A stretch of DNA of 64,000 bases from Gelatoporia subvermispora B (taxonomy: Eukaryota > Basidiomycota > Agaricomycetes > Polyporales > Gelatoporiaceae), in contig KB445807.1 of the NCBI GenBank assembly GCA_000320605.2, positions 38,809 to 102,808 on the forward strand, read 5' to 3'. Made by a program: the position numbers and the translations under genes. Under the pieces are notes generated by a model that was not told the DNA's origin, ran no database searches, and was given only the letters and a program-made list of their open reading frames with translations. Shown in pieces: positions 1-11,238 of this stretch. Each line of letters starts with the position of its first letter. The first letter of the stretch is position 1.

Positions 1-1801
1 CGCTGCAGTGCGGGTTCGGGGTCCAAGGAGCCTGTGCGAGCGAGCGTGGGTCAGTTGCGGCAGGTGGGGGACGGAAGCGGAAGCGGAGACAAGGGATGGG
101 AAGGGGAGGGAAGGAGGCAGGTGTCACGGCGTAGCGTAGCGACGGGATCAGATGGAGATGGGGTGGACATGAGGTGAGATGTGCGTTGTGCGGCGGCTTC
201 GGTGGGTGCGAACATGAACGGGAATGGGAGGGGAGGGGAGGGAAAAGGACGGGGAGACTTACGATCGCGGTCGGGCGCGGGTCCGCCGAGGGTGCGCGCG
301 CGCTGGAGGCCCGTCGCCTCGTCGATGTAGACGCCCGAGGGGGTGATGCCCTGCCGCAGGCGTGCGATGCCCGAGAACTCGGTCGTCACGTCGAGCTCAT
401 CTGATGCTGCGACGAGTTTCTGCTCAGAGCGAAGGGTCAGCACACATATCGTCGGTTGTGCAGGGGGGAGAAGGGAGGACGCACGGCTTTTCCGAGGTAG
501 TCTTTGGCTTTTGCGTTCTTGATCTTGCTCTCGGCGGGGCGGTACAGCACGCCGACGGGCTGCATCGCACAGCGGGCTCAGCACATGTCGCGCGAGAGCA
601 AACAAGACAGCCAGCGGATACTCACGACGCTAAAGACGGTGTAGCCGACGCCGCGATCGCGCAGGGCCTCTTCGATGACGCGGTGCTCCTCGCGGGGGCC
701 CTTGCCCCTCTCCGCGTCCTGGGCCGCGTCCCACGCCTTGCGGAGCCAGTCGAGGCCCTCCTGCGCGAGGCCGACGCCCATCGCTGCGCCGCCCGTGTTG
801 CCGCCGTAGCGCGAATTGGGGTCGAGCTCGGCCTGGCGGAGGCACGCGAGGCCGGCGTTGAAGAGCACCTCGGCCTCGTGCAGCGTGAAGCCGAGCCCGA
901 GCTGCGCGTACTCGATGCGCGGATTCCCGCGGAGGTGCGTGTGGGCGGCGGAGAAGGCGGCGCGCGCGGCGTGGAAGGCATTGAGGAGGAAGTGCGAGAC
1001 GCCGAGTTGGAAGTACCTGACGGGCGAAGCGGTTAGTATGTGCGGAGAGAGTGAGGGGGGAAAAGGGGGAGAGTAAGGTGGAGGAGAAATAGGGACACGA
1101 AAGGGAGAAGAGGGGGCTGGTTGGCGTGAGCGTCACGCGTAAGGAGAGGAGAGTAGGCGGGCTAAGGAGAGGAGGGAATAAGGGAGAGAAATAAGCGGGT
1201 TCGGGGGAGGGGGGAACAAGTAAGGGAGGAGAGAGAACAGCTAAGCAAGAGGAGAGGAGAGATTGCAGAAAGTAGAGGTGGGGGAGAGCAGGGAGCGGGT
1301 TAGCATGAGCGTCATGAGTAAGGAGGAGGAGAGTAAGCGGGTTAGGGAGAGGAGGGGATAAGGCAGGGGGGTGGTCGGGTAAGAGAGATAAGTGGGCGAG
1401 TAGAAAGCGGGCAAAGGAGAGAAGGGAGCAGGTAATGGAGAGAAGAGAAGAGGAGGAAACATGGCAAAATCGAGGATTCGGAAGGAGAGGAGGGAGTGGG
1501 TTAGCGCGAGCGCGATGAGTATGCAAGGACAGTAAGCGGGTAGGGAGAGCGCGTCATGAGTAAGGAGAGGAGGGGAAGGCACGTACGCGACGGCGAGGTA
1601 CTGGTCGAGCTGGACGGCTGCGTCGAACTGGTCGATGGCAGCCTCGTGCTCGCCGAGGGTGGCGTAGATGATGCCGATGTTGAATAGGATCTTGGACGAG
1701 TCGGCGATCTGGCTGAAGAGCGAGAGGGAGCGGTCAAAGTCCTGGGCGTCGTACGCAGCGAGGGCCTGCGCCCACATCTCGAGTTCGGCCTTGAGCGACA
1801 T
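1..1801 (-). CDS. noxR: NoxR, p67phox-like NADPH oxidase regulator (3' end beyond the left edge)
   Basis: NoxR binds small GTPase Rac and activates fungal NADPH oxidases NoxA/NoxB, which make superoxide for hyphal differentiation. The start is the ATG at 1801; the protein opens MSLKAELEMWAQALAAYDAQ. Exons on the minus strand: 1587-1801, 626-1016, 487-559, 263-419 and 1-31. They give 289 codons in frame. The first about 200 residues are tetratricopeptide repeats (for example SKILFNIGIIYATLGEHEAA and IEYAQLGLGFTLHEAEVLFN), as in p67phox. They are followed by the region PVGVLYRP...NAKAKDYLGKA that follows the TPRs in fungal NoxR. The PB1 and C-terminal parts lie beyond the edge. Intron 1 (1017-1586, 570 bases) is far longer than the others and is filled with degenerate GA-rich repeats. 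Identification rests on recognised family sequence; exon ends are inferred from splice signals. Confidence 0.88.
1017..1586 (-). repeat. Degenerate minisatellite filling noxR intron 1
   Basis: The intron is purine-rich on the plus strand. It contains at least three diverged copies of a 65-85 base unit, near 1118-1186, 1293-1360 and 1493-1580. Each holds words like gagcg(t/c)catgagtaaggag and agtaagcgggttagggagag. Between them are shorter ggagagga runs. On the transcribed strand this is a long pyrimidine-rich tract. No coding potential is seen. Confidence 0.75.
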
Positions 1802-2537
1802 GTCAGCGGGGGTCTAGTGCGATGCGAGAGTGTCGATGTGCAAGAATATATATGCTGTGTGTGCGAGAGTGTCGGTACGTGCGGGGACCGGCGTACGCGC
1901 AGTCGGTGTGCGGCGTGCGGTGTGCGGGTGCTGGCGTCGGGAAGGAGAGTGAGCGCTGCTCGCAGCGACGGCGTGGTGAACGAAGGGTGGAAAGAGAGGC
2001 GTCCGGACGCAGATAGCACCAGGCTGGGAACGAAAGAGAACAATGGATGAAGAAAGAGCCTCCTGGAGACGGGCACTCGCGGGCTCTCTCTCTCTCTGCG
2101 CAGAGCCTCCTTATGCGGCCCTCGGGCGCTGCGTGCGATGCTCGACCGAGTGCTCGCTGATGGCAGCTGTCGTCGGACTCGTCCTTCCCACCCTACTCGG
2201 CCTTTGCCCCCTCCATTTGGGACATTCCCCGCGCCGACACTCGGCGACTGCCGCGCATTTCCTGGGCCCGCATCGAGTTCCTCCGGACGGAGCCTCAATC
2301 TGGGCACAAATCTCCCCTTCTGTGGACATCATCTGGAATCTCCGCCCAAAGAAATACCCTTCGAGCGAGCCAGAGACGGCAGCGAGACGTCATCTCGGTC
2401 CGGGTGGCCGAGGATCTGCCTCCGCCCGGTTGCGACGGACTCGCTGCAGCGTTCGCACCAGCCATCTCGCCGTCTCCCCGCCCGTGCTCGCCATCTCCGC
2501 TGCTTCCTTCCGTCGCGTCGTGCTCTCCTCCTGGCCC

Positions 2538-2600
2538 GACGCTGGCATCCCAAGCACCGACGCTGGCATCGTAAGCACCGACGCTGGCATCGCAACCACC
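2538..2600. repeat. Three direct copies of a 21-base unit
   Basis: The unit gacgctggcatcncaagcacc occurs three times in a row with one or two changes per copy, starting near 2538, 2559 and 2580. It lies in the C-rich noncoding stretch upstream of noxR. Confidence 0.8.
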
Positions 2601-5025
2601 CACCCCGCCGCCGCCGCCGCCCTATCCGCCCGCCATGGTCGCCACCGCCGCTGCCATCTCCGCATCGACACAACTGGCATCACATCACGTCCTCCCACCG
2701 CGTCCTGCTCTCCCGCGGGCCCCTCGCAGCCCTCTCCAGACCGCCCCAGCCGCCCCATTTGTATATCCCCCGTCTCCCGCAGCGATCTGTAATATCTCAC
2801 ATCCTAATTCACAGCATCGTCTCCACAGCATGCCCCGCCTCTATACGATAGTCGCCCCGCACCCGCTCGCGCTGCGCACTTCTCGTTGACCTATCTGCCT
2901 CGCGTCCGCCGCATTGTCCTCGGCGACGACGCGTATCCTCCTCGCGCTCCTCCCTTTCCCACTCATTGCTGGTCCGCTCTGCATGCACATACACGTGCAT
3001 ACTGCATGTCCGCCCTATCTGACCGCTCCGACCGCTCTCGCCGCTGCCTGCACGTATCGCGCCACCGTCCTCCGCTGTCGCCACAGCAACACATACCTTG
3101 CTCCAGCCCGGCCTGGCATCTCCACGAATCTCACGTCTAACCGCACTCAATCAGCCGCACAGCCGTTCCTGCAGGCCGCAGCATCGTCGTGCCGCAGCTC
3201 TCCGGCACCGAATGCACGCACCGCAACAACCGGTCGCTGCGGCTCCCCCGTCGTTCTTGACGCCGTCCGTAAGGCGCCTTGCACCTGCCGGCGGCAGCGA
3301 GGACGCTACGAGAGTGATGCTGCGCTGTGCCTCGGTCGGTGTGCCCCTCGCGCAGGAGGCCTGGATGTATGCGAGCTACTGCCTTCACAGCTTACACTCA
3401 TCTTGACTTTCTGTTGTCATCTCAGGACCTAGAAACGCTCTTCGCAGCAGATCGTCCATGTTTCCCCAGCTTGGATCGGCTCTGCCACACCCGCGAGAGG
3501 GGTCCGGGGCAGTAGGGACCATTCGCACAGTCCACCGCCCAGCTTTCGCAAAGACCGCAATCTCGGCCCTCGAGCCTCGAGTCCCGATCTGCTCTTCGCA
3601 CTGCGCCAGAGTCCTCAGAGCCGGAACTGGGCCCTCAGGGCGGTGCCCGCGACGACATCGTGACATCTTGATGACAGCCGGACGGCGGGAATGCATGGCA
3701 GGCGATGCCTGTACGTATGGGTTCGTGTGGACGCGGTGGGGAACACGGTCCTTCCACTTCTCGAGCCGATGTCGATGATGATGAATATGAATGTTGATGA
3801 TGATGGACGGGTGGTGGGTGGACGCTGGACGCTGGACGCCGGATGGCCGCTCCCGAGGTCTGAGGTCTGGCAGGCTCGAGGATCAGATCGGATTGAGGCT
3901 GTATGCCTTGAGCGCGTTTCTCACGCGTTGTTAGGATTTGCGCGTAGCAAAAGCAGAAGCGGCGTCAGGCTGGGTGTACCGTTGTGGGAGATATCTCGAC
4001 GAGGCTGCGCAAGATAGGGCGTACACCCTGTGTGATACGTCTTTCTTGAGCTTTCTCCAGACCAGGGAGAGTTCCGACAGCTGGCGGCGGCACACCAGGA
4101 GCATACAGACCAACAGAGTACGCCAGCCAGATCATCCGTATCCATGTTACGCTGAGGAAAAGTAGCTTTGCGCAACCTCCCTAACGAGGCAACCACTGAT
4201 CGTCTCGACGGGTTCTTCAGCGTGTTTATGTACACACATAAGAGGGAGAAAAGTTCAGCGTTTGTGCTTTGAAAGCACACATTTCCTCCTCACCAGCCCT
4301 CGATAATCAGATTTGACATTACCATGTCCAGAGTTTTGTCACCGACTCAGTGCCAGGGCATCGCAGGTGCCACTGCTGCTGTCTGCACCCCTGATTAGCA
4401 AAGGTTGTGCATAGTACGATTTATCGAACCGTATAGGCACCGCAAAGGACTCGTCACCTGGTCTTCCTGTCTGGATCAAGAGCCTCAGCTCTAGGAAGCT
4501 GAAGACAGAACTGCAGCGAGTACAGAGAGGTTCATCGTGGTTCGCCCCCGCTATCCGCGCCACCACCTCACGACGACGCGCGGCAACTGCCGAGCACAGA
4601 CACCGACGCGATCGGCGGTGGCGGTCCCATTCTTACAAAGTTACGCTCCCCCTATTCCCTCTGGAACCCTCAGCGTGCGGAAGCTCTCCGGCACGCATGG
4701 CGTGCAACCCTGTGGTACCACGATGGGGTACCACGACGGTCTCTATCGGTCCCAGTTTGCCCAGCGGCTCGAGATCTCCGACTCTGCGATGATCATCCCC
4801 GACCGCGGTCGGGAATCGGGATACCGCTGTGTAATTTCCATCGCCGGGATTTCCTCACAAGGGACTTTGCGCGATGCGGGGTGTCAGCGGTGTGCTCCTG
4901 TATGGTGTAATGCTTTGCGAGATTGGGGGAGGACTCACTAATCCCGGGGGCGATCGTCGTACAGCACTGCAGGAGGTTCTTGCAGGCAAAGCGCGATGAG
5001 GGGAGGGCGGAGGGGCTGCGGGTGG

Positions 5026-5031
5026 TATAAA
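5026..5031 (+). promoter_or_regulatory. Probable TATA box of the short-chain dehydrogenase
   Basis: A tataaa hexamer sits 85 bases before the ATG at 5116, inside an otherwise GC-rich stretch. This is the usual spacing for a fungal TATA promoter with a short leader. Function is inferred. Confidence 0.5.
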
Positions 5032-5115
5032 TGGTAGCGGTGGTCCCGGAGGATGCCATCAATGCTTTTGTTTGGCATATATTCCTGAACCTGCGAAGAA
5101 ATCGAGAAAGTAGAC

Positions 5116-6338
5116 ATGCCTTCGTACCTCATCACCGGTGCATCCCGCGGTATCGGCGTACGTCTCGATCCAGTTGCTTCGCAATACGCACACATAGCAA
5201 GCTGATACTCATCTTCGAACCTCTGTCTCTCCAGCTCGAATTCGTTCGCCAGCTGGTGCGTCCTCACAACCCAATTCTCCACCTGCATCTCACTCACTCC
5301 AGGATCCTTTCTCGTACATTCGGAGTAGAGCAAATACCCCTCCAACCGCGTCTTCGCGCTCGTCCGCAACAAGCACACCGCGCCCCAGCTTCTCGCGCTG
5401 AGCACGCAGCACCCGAACGTCCGCGTCCTCCAGGCCGACGTCGTCGACTACGCCTCGCTCAAGGTACGTTCCTCTGCTCTCTCGTGGCATTCGATGTGAA
5501 CAGGATTGTTGATATATGTGCGAGCCAGGCGGCTGCAGCCGAGGTTGCTTCCGCCACAGGCGGCACGCTCGATTATCTGATCAACAATGCGGCACTCATC
5601 GACCAGGAGCGGCACATGCTCGCCCTCGACGGGTAGTAAGTCGCCTTCTGCCCATTTTCGTACTCTTACTGCAAGGGATGTCCTCTAACTGTTCATTTTC
5701 ACCAAGTCCCGAAGGCCAGGAGGCCCTCCTCGAAGAGGACATTCACAAGCACGTACGGCGCCCTTCACCCTGCTCCACACATCTCACCTCAGCTGACTCC
5801 ACTCCCAACGCGCCCGTACATGCAGATTCAAGTGAACGTCATCGGCGTCATCCACACGATCAACGCCTTCCTCCCGCTCGTCCGCGCGGGCAGCACCAAG
5901 AAAGTCATTTCCATCAGCAGCGGGCTCGGCGACCACGCCTCCACGGTGGTTTCCGGATACGCCTTCTCGGCTCCGTACTCCATCTCCAAGGCCGCGCTCA
6001 ACCTCGCTGTCGCGAAGTACGCCGCTCAGTACAAGGACGAAGGCGTCCTCTTTGCCGCCATCAGCCCCGGGCTCGTCAACACGGCTCAGAAGCCGCGTGA
6101 GTACCCCGGTCGCATGTCTCGTATGGTGTTTGCTGACACCGCGCCGGCAGCGTCCCCGGAGGAACTGGAGGTGTTCGCGCAGATGGTCGAGCGCTTCAAG
6201 GTCGCGGCGCCTGGGTGGGACGGCCGCCCGCTGGAGCCCGAGCAGTCCGTGAAGATGGTCCTCGCCGTGATCGACCGCCTCACGATAAAGGATACGGGCG
6301 CATTTTTGTCGCACCATGGGAACAAGGAGTGGTTGTAG
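5116..6338 (+). CDS. Short-chain dehydrogenase/reductase (SDR), classical type
   Basis: This is an NAD(P)-dependent oxidoreductase of unknown substrate, probably cytosolic. Exons 5116-5157, 5235-5255, 5329-5463, 5529-5635, 5707-5752, 5826-6096 and 6151-6338 give 269 residues, the usual size for a classical SDR. The N-terminus carries the cofactor motif TGASRGIG (about residues 7-14). The middle has the structural NNA motif in LDYLINNAALID. The catalytic part reads SISSGLGD...PYSISKAAL, with the YxxxK pair. It is followed by the PG motif in AISPGLVNT. The last intron (6097-6150, 54 bases) leaves the frame open if retained, but splicing gives AQKPPSPEEL, which fits the family better. It resembles the C-factor-like SDRs common in basidiomycetes. 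No partner genes indicate its substrate. Confidence 0.88.
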
Positions 6339-6960
6339 GTGCGGAGACTACGATGTGGTGCGCGAGATTATGGGATGCAAGTAATGCGGCACGGCTGTCA
6401 TGCGACGAATCGTGAATTTCGAGAGATTTCCTGGACTGCGGCGTAACATGACCGCTGATTGTGATATCATTCTAGAGTTTTCCAATGCTAGCAGTGATTG
6501 TAAGGGTATCGATAAGACGTCTTGAATGGACGGCGGGACTCTAGAAAGCTGTATCGACGTTGTTGCTTTGCCAGGAGAGTATCCATTTAACTTCAGACTG
6601 TGAGCACGCGAGGGAATCGTAGCCTAGGAGATGGTGGATACTGAATCCAAAACCAACAATTGTGCCACGCATGTACCATGTCTGCCAATTCTGTTAAGAC
6701 CGAACGTACGCTGGAACTTCGAGCACGTAGTGAACACATTTCGAACTTTTGAGTGTATCACGTCGAGCTCTGATGAAGACCAGCGCTAGTGATGAACAGC
6801 TGCAGAAGCGCCGACAGGGTGCGTTCCGGGCCGCCACTGCGGAATGCAACCTCGTGAATTGTGAGAATGCGCACAGCTCATATATTGTATCTCAGCGTCG
6901 TCTCCCTCGTACAATTCCCCTGCCATCCACCATATTCTCCTCCTGGTATAGACCGTCGGC
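6339..6960. other. Intergenic region between the dehydrogenase and the first aldo-keto reductase
   Basis: About 620 bases lie between two genes on the same strand. No open frame resembles a known protein. A tatatt word at 6881-6886, 75-80 bases before the reductase ATG, may be its TATA element. Confidence 0.5.
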
Positions 6961-8429
6961 ATGGCTGCTCAGGTTCCCATCTTCACATTCAATAACGGGA
7001 AGAATGTGCACTCTATAGGTCTAGGGTATGTCACTACCTCAACAGCCGGTGCACCCAACTCAAGTAGCTGATCTGTAGATGCTGGATGGGGTTCCATGGT
7101 GGGGGTGAAGCAGTCGAGAGAATGTGTAAAGATGCACTTCAGGTCAGCCACTCCACTCCTCCACCGTCATGCAGTCGTGACAATTATACTTGATGCCTTT
7201 GCCTGTAGATGGGATATAGACATATCGACACTGTGAGTGACAGGGTGCAATCTCTTATTGCCTCGCCATTGATTGCGCTGAGTCGCATAGGCATATGGCT
7301 ATGGTGAGCTCAGGGGAATGCCTTAAGCAATGAGTGATGACTGAAAATGGCCCGCGCAGGGAACGAGCAGTTTGTGGGAAAAGCCATCCGTGAGTCGGGA
7401 ATTCCCCGTGAGGAGATATACGTTGTAACGAAGCTTCCGTATGGCAAATCTCATGAGAAAGTGGGCGAGGAATTGACGAGCTCTGATTGCAGGTCTCATC
7501 ACCACGGCAAGGTCCATGAATCATTCAACGAATCTTTGCGCAACCTTGGACTGGACCACATCGACCTTTATCTCATGCACTGGCCCCAGTCAGAAACCGA
7601 CGACGGTATGCTGTGTAAAATACTTCAGAACTGTTTATATCCATCAAATTCCCATATTGCTAGACACCGCTAACCTACACGATAAGAAGCACAACTTCAT
7701 CGATGCATGGAAGGAGATGGAGACATTGCTTGGTACCGGTGCGTTTCGACGATGACATCGCCCCGAGTCCATCGCTGAGCGGTCTGTATCCACAGGGAAG
7801 GTCAAATCTATTGGGGTCTCGAACTTCTCCATCAAGACTCTCAACGAGCTCCTACCTCATTGTTCCATCGTCCCCGTGACCAATCAAGTCGAGCTGCATC
7901 CATGTCTGCCCCAGTTTGAGCTGAAAGCATTCTGCGAGGAGAAAGGCATCTTACTTACGGCTTACTCGCCACTTGGTGAGGCTGCTCTCAATTTAGTCAT
8001 GAAATCGGGGGATATTGAGTGTGATTTTGGTCATCTCTAGGTCAAGGACAAGCCGTATTTTTCACTGATCCGGATGTTGCGAATATTGCCAAGAGCCACA
8101 AAGCTACTGCTGCGCAAGTAGTGATAAGCTGGGGTGTCCAGAGAGGCACGATTGTCATTCCGAAGAGCGAGAAGCCGGAACGTATCAGAGAAAACATTAC
8201 CGTACGTCGGATTTCCGAGTGCCCACGACGTAGCCACCACTTATGGGTGCCAAAACTTCAGCTCGTCTCGTTATCAAAAGATGACATGAAGACGTTAGAC
8301 GAGCTACACAAGAAACCAGGGATGCATCGCTCGCTGCTGAAATACCACCAGCCGGACGGAACAGTATTTGGCTGGACCTACGAGGAACTCGGATGGCCGA
8401 TGGTCACAGGAGGTCTCGTGGTGGAGTAG
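6961..8429 (+). CDS. Aldo-keto reductase, tandem copy 1
   Basis: This is an NAD(P)H-dependent reductase of carbonyl compounds, with a TIM-barrel fold. Exons 6961-7025, 7079-7142, 7209-7232, 7291-7303, 7360-7438, 7493-7605, 7664-7738, 7796-7975, 8041-8201 and 8262-8429 give 313 residues, the family norm. The catalytic tetrad is visible: Asp in HIDTAYGYGNE, Tyr in the same motif, Lys in VVTKLP and His in LYLMHWPQ. Later motifs are [36 protein letters not shown] and the cofactor-binding [13 protein letters not shown]. Exon 4 is only 13 bases and encodes the segment with the catalytic Tyr. The gene lies 463 bases before a second copy with exactly the same ten exon lengths. Family is certain; substrate is unknown. 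Confidence 0.92.
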
Positions 8430-8892
8430 TAGTCAGCGCCGTTGTAAGCACGGCCAATAGTCAATTATTCCGACTGGTGTCCGGCAGGTTGATTTGACAT
8501 CGCTCCAATTTTGACGCTGTATAAGTAAACGGGACGTCATCGAACTTGCAGACTGCGGGAGGATCAAATAGAGATAACTCGGGGAGATAGCAGCTACGCC
8601 CACAGGAGATAGCGGTACTTGAGAGTTAGGTCAGTGGACTGTCTACTCAACGTGAACCTAGGACGCTGTGATCTGTCATCGAGTCACCGTCGCCGGCCAG
8701 CCGCGTAAATAAATGAGATCGGCGCATCGCTTGCGCGGGCGGACCGATGAGCCGAGACGCGTCCTCGTAACTTCGTTTGCTCATCCTCGCTCGTCCTTAT
8801 AGCTTGGTGCTTGAGGCCTTGCGATCGGTACTCACTAACACTCCCGAGAACATCGACCACCAAACGCACAGCTCCACTCTAGGTGATCCATC
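8430..8892. other. Spacer between the two aldo-keto reductase genes
   Basis: This 463-base spacer between the two copies has no recognised gene. A weak TATA-like ttatag lies near 8808, about 85 bases before the second ATG. Confidence 0.5.
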
Positions 8893-10370
8893 ATGGCTGC
8901 CCCAATACCAGTCTTCACGTTCAACAATGGTGCAAAGGTACCGTCAATTGGATTAGGGTACGAGTCCGACATAGTTGGCAGATAGGAGGAGAGGCTGATA
9001 TTTGTCGGCTGAAGGTGCTGGATGGGATACCCTGGAGGCGGCGAAGCCGTAGAAACCATGTGCAGAACTGCCCTGCAGGTATGCTTCGAAACTGTTCGGT
9101 TCGGGTCATAGTGCTCATGTGTATATTGTAAAGATGGGCTACCGGCATCTTGATACTGTACGTCGGTGGTAGGCAGCATGATTTATGATACTTACCAGAT
9201 GCCCCTTCCGATACAAAGGCAAACGGATACGGTAAGTACTCCAATGGTCGGTGAAGTGTCGCTGCTGACGTACTTGTTCAGCTAACGAGGAGTACGTTGG
9301 ACGAGCAGTCCGTGAATCAGGCATCCCGCGTGGGGAAATATTCGTCGTAACAAAACTGCCGTGAGTCTGCTGCAAATGACATACCTATGGTGATTGACAT
9401 CTCACCTCGATTCAGGCCTGCGGGCCACGGGAAAGTTCAGCAGTACTTTGAGGCATCGTTGAATGCCCTCGGACTAGACTACATCGATTTGTATCTGATG
9501 CACTGGCCTCAAGCCATGACTGAAGGACGTGAGTGGGCACCAACTGTTTGCGGCGTGCTTGACGAAGACCTGAAAACATACGGCTGTAGCTGGCCCATGG
9601 CTAGGAGAAACCATTCCCCGAGGCAACAATCCGCTCTTCATAGAAACATGGAAGGAGATGGAGAAGTTATTACAGACGGGTACGTCTAGGGAGTTCGCTC
9701 AGAAGTTTGTATCGGCGTACTCAAACTTGTACACGTCGAAAGGCAAAGTGAAGTCAATCGGCGTATCTAACTTCTCGATCAAGAACCTCAGGGAGCTTCT
9801 GCCGCACTGCACCGTCATCCCTGCAACCAATCAGGTCGAGCTGCACCCGTGCCTACCTTCTTTCGAGCTGAAGGCCTTCTGCGAAGAACGCGGCATCATC
9901 CTAACGGCATATTCTCCACTCGGTACGTACTTCCTTATCAGGGATTGCTATCTTCGTGGAGTTGAGAGTTGACTGGAGATCACTAGGCCAGGGTCAGACC
10001 GTATTACTCACGGACCCGGATAGCAAGAGGATTGCGGAGCAGCATGGAGTAACTTCAGCGCAGGTCATGATCAGCTGGGGTATCCAACGAGGGACGATCA
10101 TTATTCCAAAGAGCGAGAAGCCAGAGCGCATGATGCAGAACATTAGTGTAAGCCGTCATCACTTTATCTTGTGCGCGAATACAATGCTCACACTGTCTAT
10201 AGCTCGTGAAACTTTCAGACGAGGACATGAAGACATTAGATGAACTTCACATGAAACCGGGAATGCACCGCTCGCTTGTAGATATTCACAAGGAAAACGG
10301 CACTGTTTTCGGGTGGACGTATGAGGAGCTCGGCTGGCCTATGACGACAGGTGGCATCGTTGTAGAGTAA
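8893..10370 (+). CDS. Aldo-keto reductase, tandem copy 2
   Basis: This is a paralogue of the gene just upstream, with the same predicted activity. Exons 8893-8957, 9015-9078, 9134-9157, 9219-9231, 9282-9360, 9416-9528, 9605-9679, 9743-9922, 9987-10147 and 10203-10370 give 313 residues. Every exon has the same length as in copy 1. The catalytic residues are kept: Asp in YRHLDTANGYANE, Tyr in the same segment, Lys in VVTKLP and His in LYLMHWPQ. The intron at 9680-9742 leaves the frame open if retained, but copy 1 and the family show it must be removed. The two proteins differ in the loop before the helix [12 protein letters not shown] (ETIPRGNNP here, [10 protein letters not shown] in copy 1), the part that commonly shapes substrate choice. 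Confidence 0.92.
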
Positions 10371-11238
10371 AGCAACATGTGCGGTGCAGGTCACATAGTA
10401 GAACACATGTCGGTCTGACCAAGATGATGATGAACTCCAGACTGCTCAAGAAGCTGACAGATGAGATCTCGAACGGAAAAGCAGAGTGACTAAGTATCTC
10501 CTGCTTCGTCTGCTTCTAGCAGGGCAGTGTGGCAAGTATGGCTGAAAGCGGAGATAAGGTTTTTCCGATGTAAGAGTTGACTCACACGTTATACTTCCGA
10601 TTCTTGACGAAGAATATAGAAAACCTTGATCTTAAACCGTCGAGAATGAACATCGTGCTTCATAGGCTGTCAGAACTCTGTCATACCTGGTTGACATGCG
10701 GTGCACTAGAACGATCAACATATACATAATGGCGTCGGGGATCCCAAGTACTCGCACGCATTGTCCGGGGACATTCAGAATGTCCTTCGCGAAGACCTGC
10801 GTGGGGTTCAGCTGGTCAGATGTTCCGTTTAGGACATATTTCCTGCGCGTCATACGTACGCATCACTCTGGCAATTGCTCGCGGTAACTCTATACACTGA
10901 AGTCGACCGATGCAGACCACCAATGCACCCGGCAAGTTCAGTTCGTATCAGCTTCTCCGGCTTTGAAAGATTCGACATGTCGCCAGTAAGCACTGTCTGA
11001 CCGGCAGTAATTTGCAATTTGCAATCGACAAACGCTTATCACAAGGACCAAACAAGGTCGCGAAGCACAAAGATGCACTTTGAATAGCGCGTGGTGTCCT
11101 CATGTCCGGCGGACGCTTTGTAGTGAGGGTCAAGTCGAGTCTGTTCAGCCATTATAAGAGGCACTGCGGCACAGCATCTCGCTGCCAAGTTCCGCAGTTC
11201 GTGTAGAGTACCCCAACATCCCTCTCAAAAGCTTCCAT
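10371..11238. other. Intergenic region between the second reductase and the zinc-cluster gene
   Basis: About 870 bases with no open frame like a known protein. The end contains the probable TATA box of the next gene. Confidence 0.5.
11153..11158 (+). promoter_or_regulatory. Probable TATA box of the zinc-cluster gene
   Basis: A tataag word lies 81-86 bases before the chosen ATG at 11239. It supports that start codon. Function is inferred from sequence and spacing only. Confidence 0.45.

Larger units (their letters stand above)
1802..5115. other. Intergenic region between noxR and the dehydrogenase, no gene recognised
   Basis: About 3.3 kb lies between the divergent noxR and dehydrogenase genes. 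The part from 2050 to 3700 is strongly pyrimidine-rich on the plus strand, with a short CT run near 2083-2098. Open frames here are low in complexity (Pro/Arg/Ser-rich) and resemble no protein I know. A threefold direct repeat lies at 2538-2600 and a gat-rich microsatellite at about 3774-3812. The region probably holds the noxR 5' leader and the promoters of both genes. Confidence 0.5.

Noticed and set aside
2043..2851. Overlapping frames of 237-249 codons in the C-rich region upstream of noxR
   Set aside because: Pro/Arg/Ser-rich low complexity, no family resemblance, tracts vary by simple repeats.
6097..6150. Read-through of the last SDR intron as coding sequence
   Set aside because: GT..AG ends, 54-base size and family alignment (PPSPEEL) favour splicing although the frame stays open.
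9680..9742. Read-through of AKR copy 2 intron 7 as coding sequence
   Set aside because: The paralogue is spliced at the same place and the family has TG followed directly by [10 protein letters not shown].
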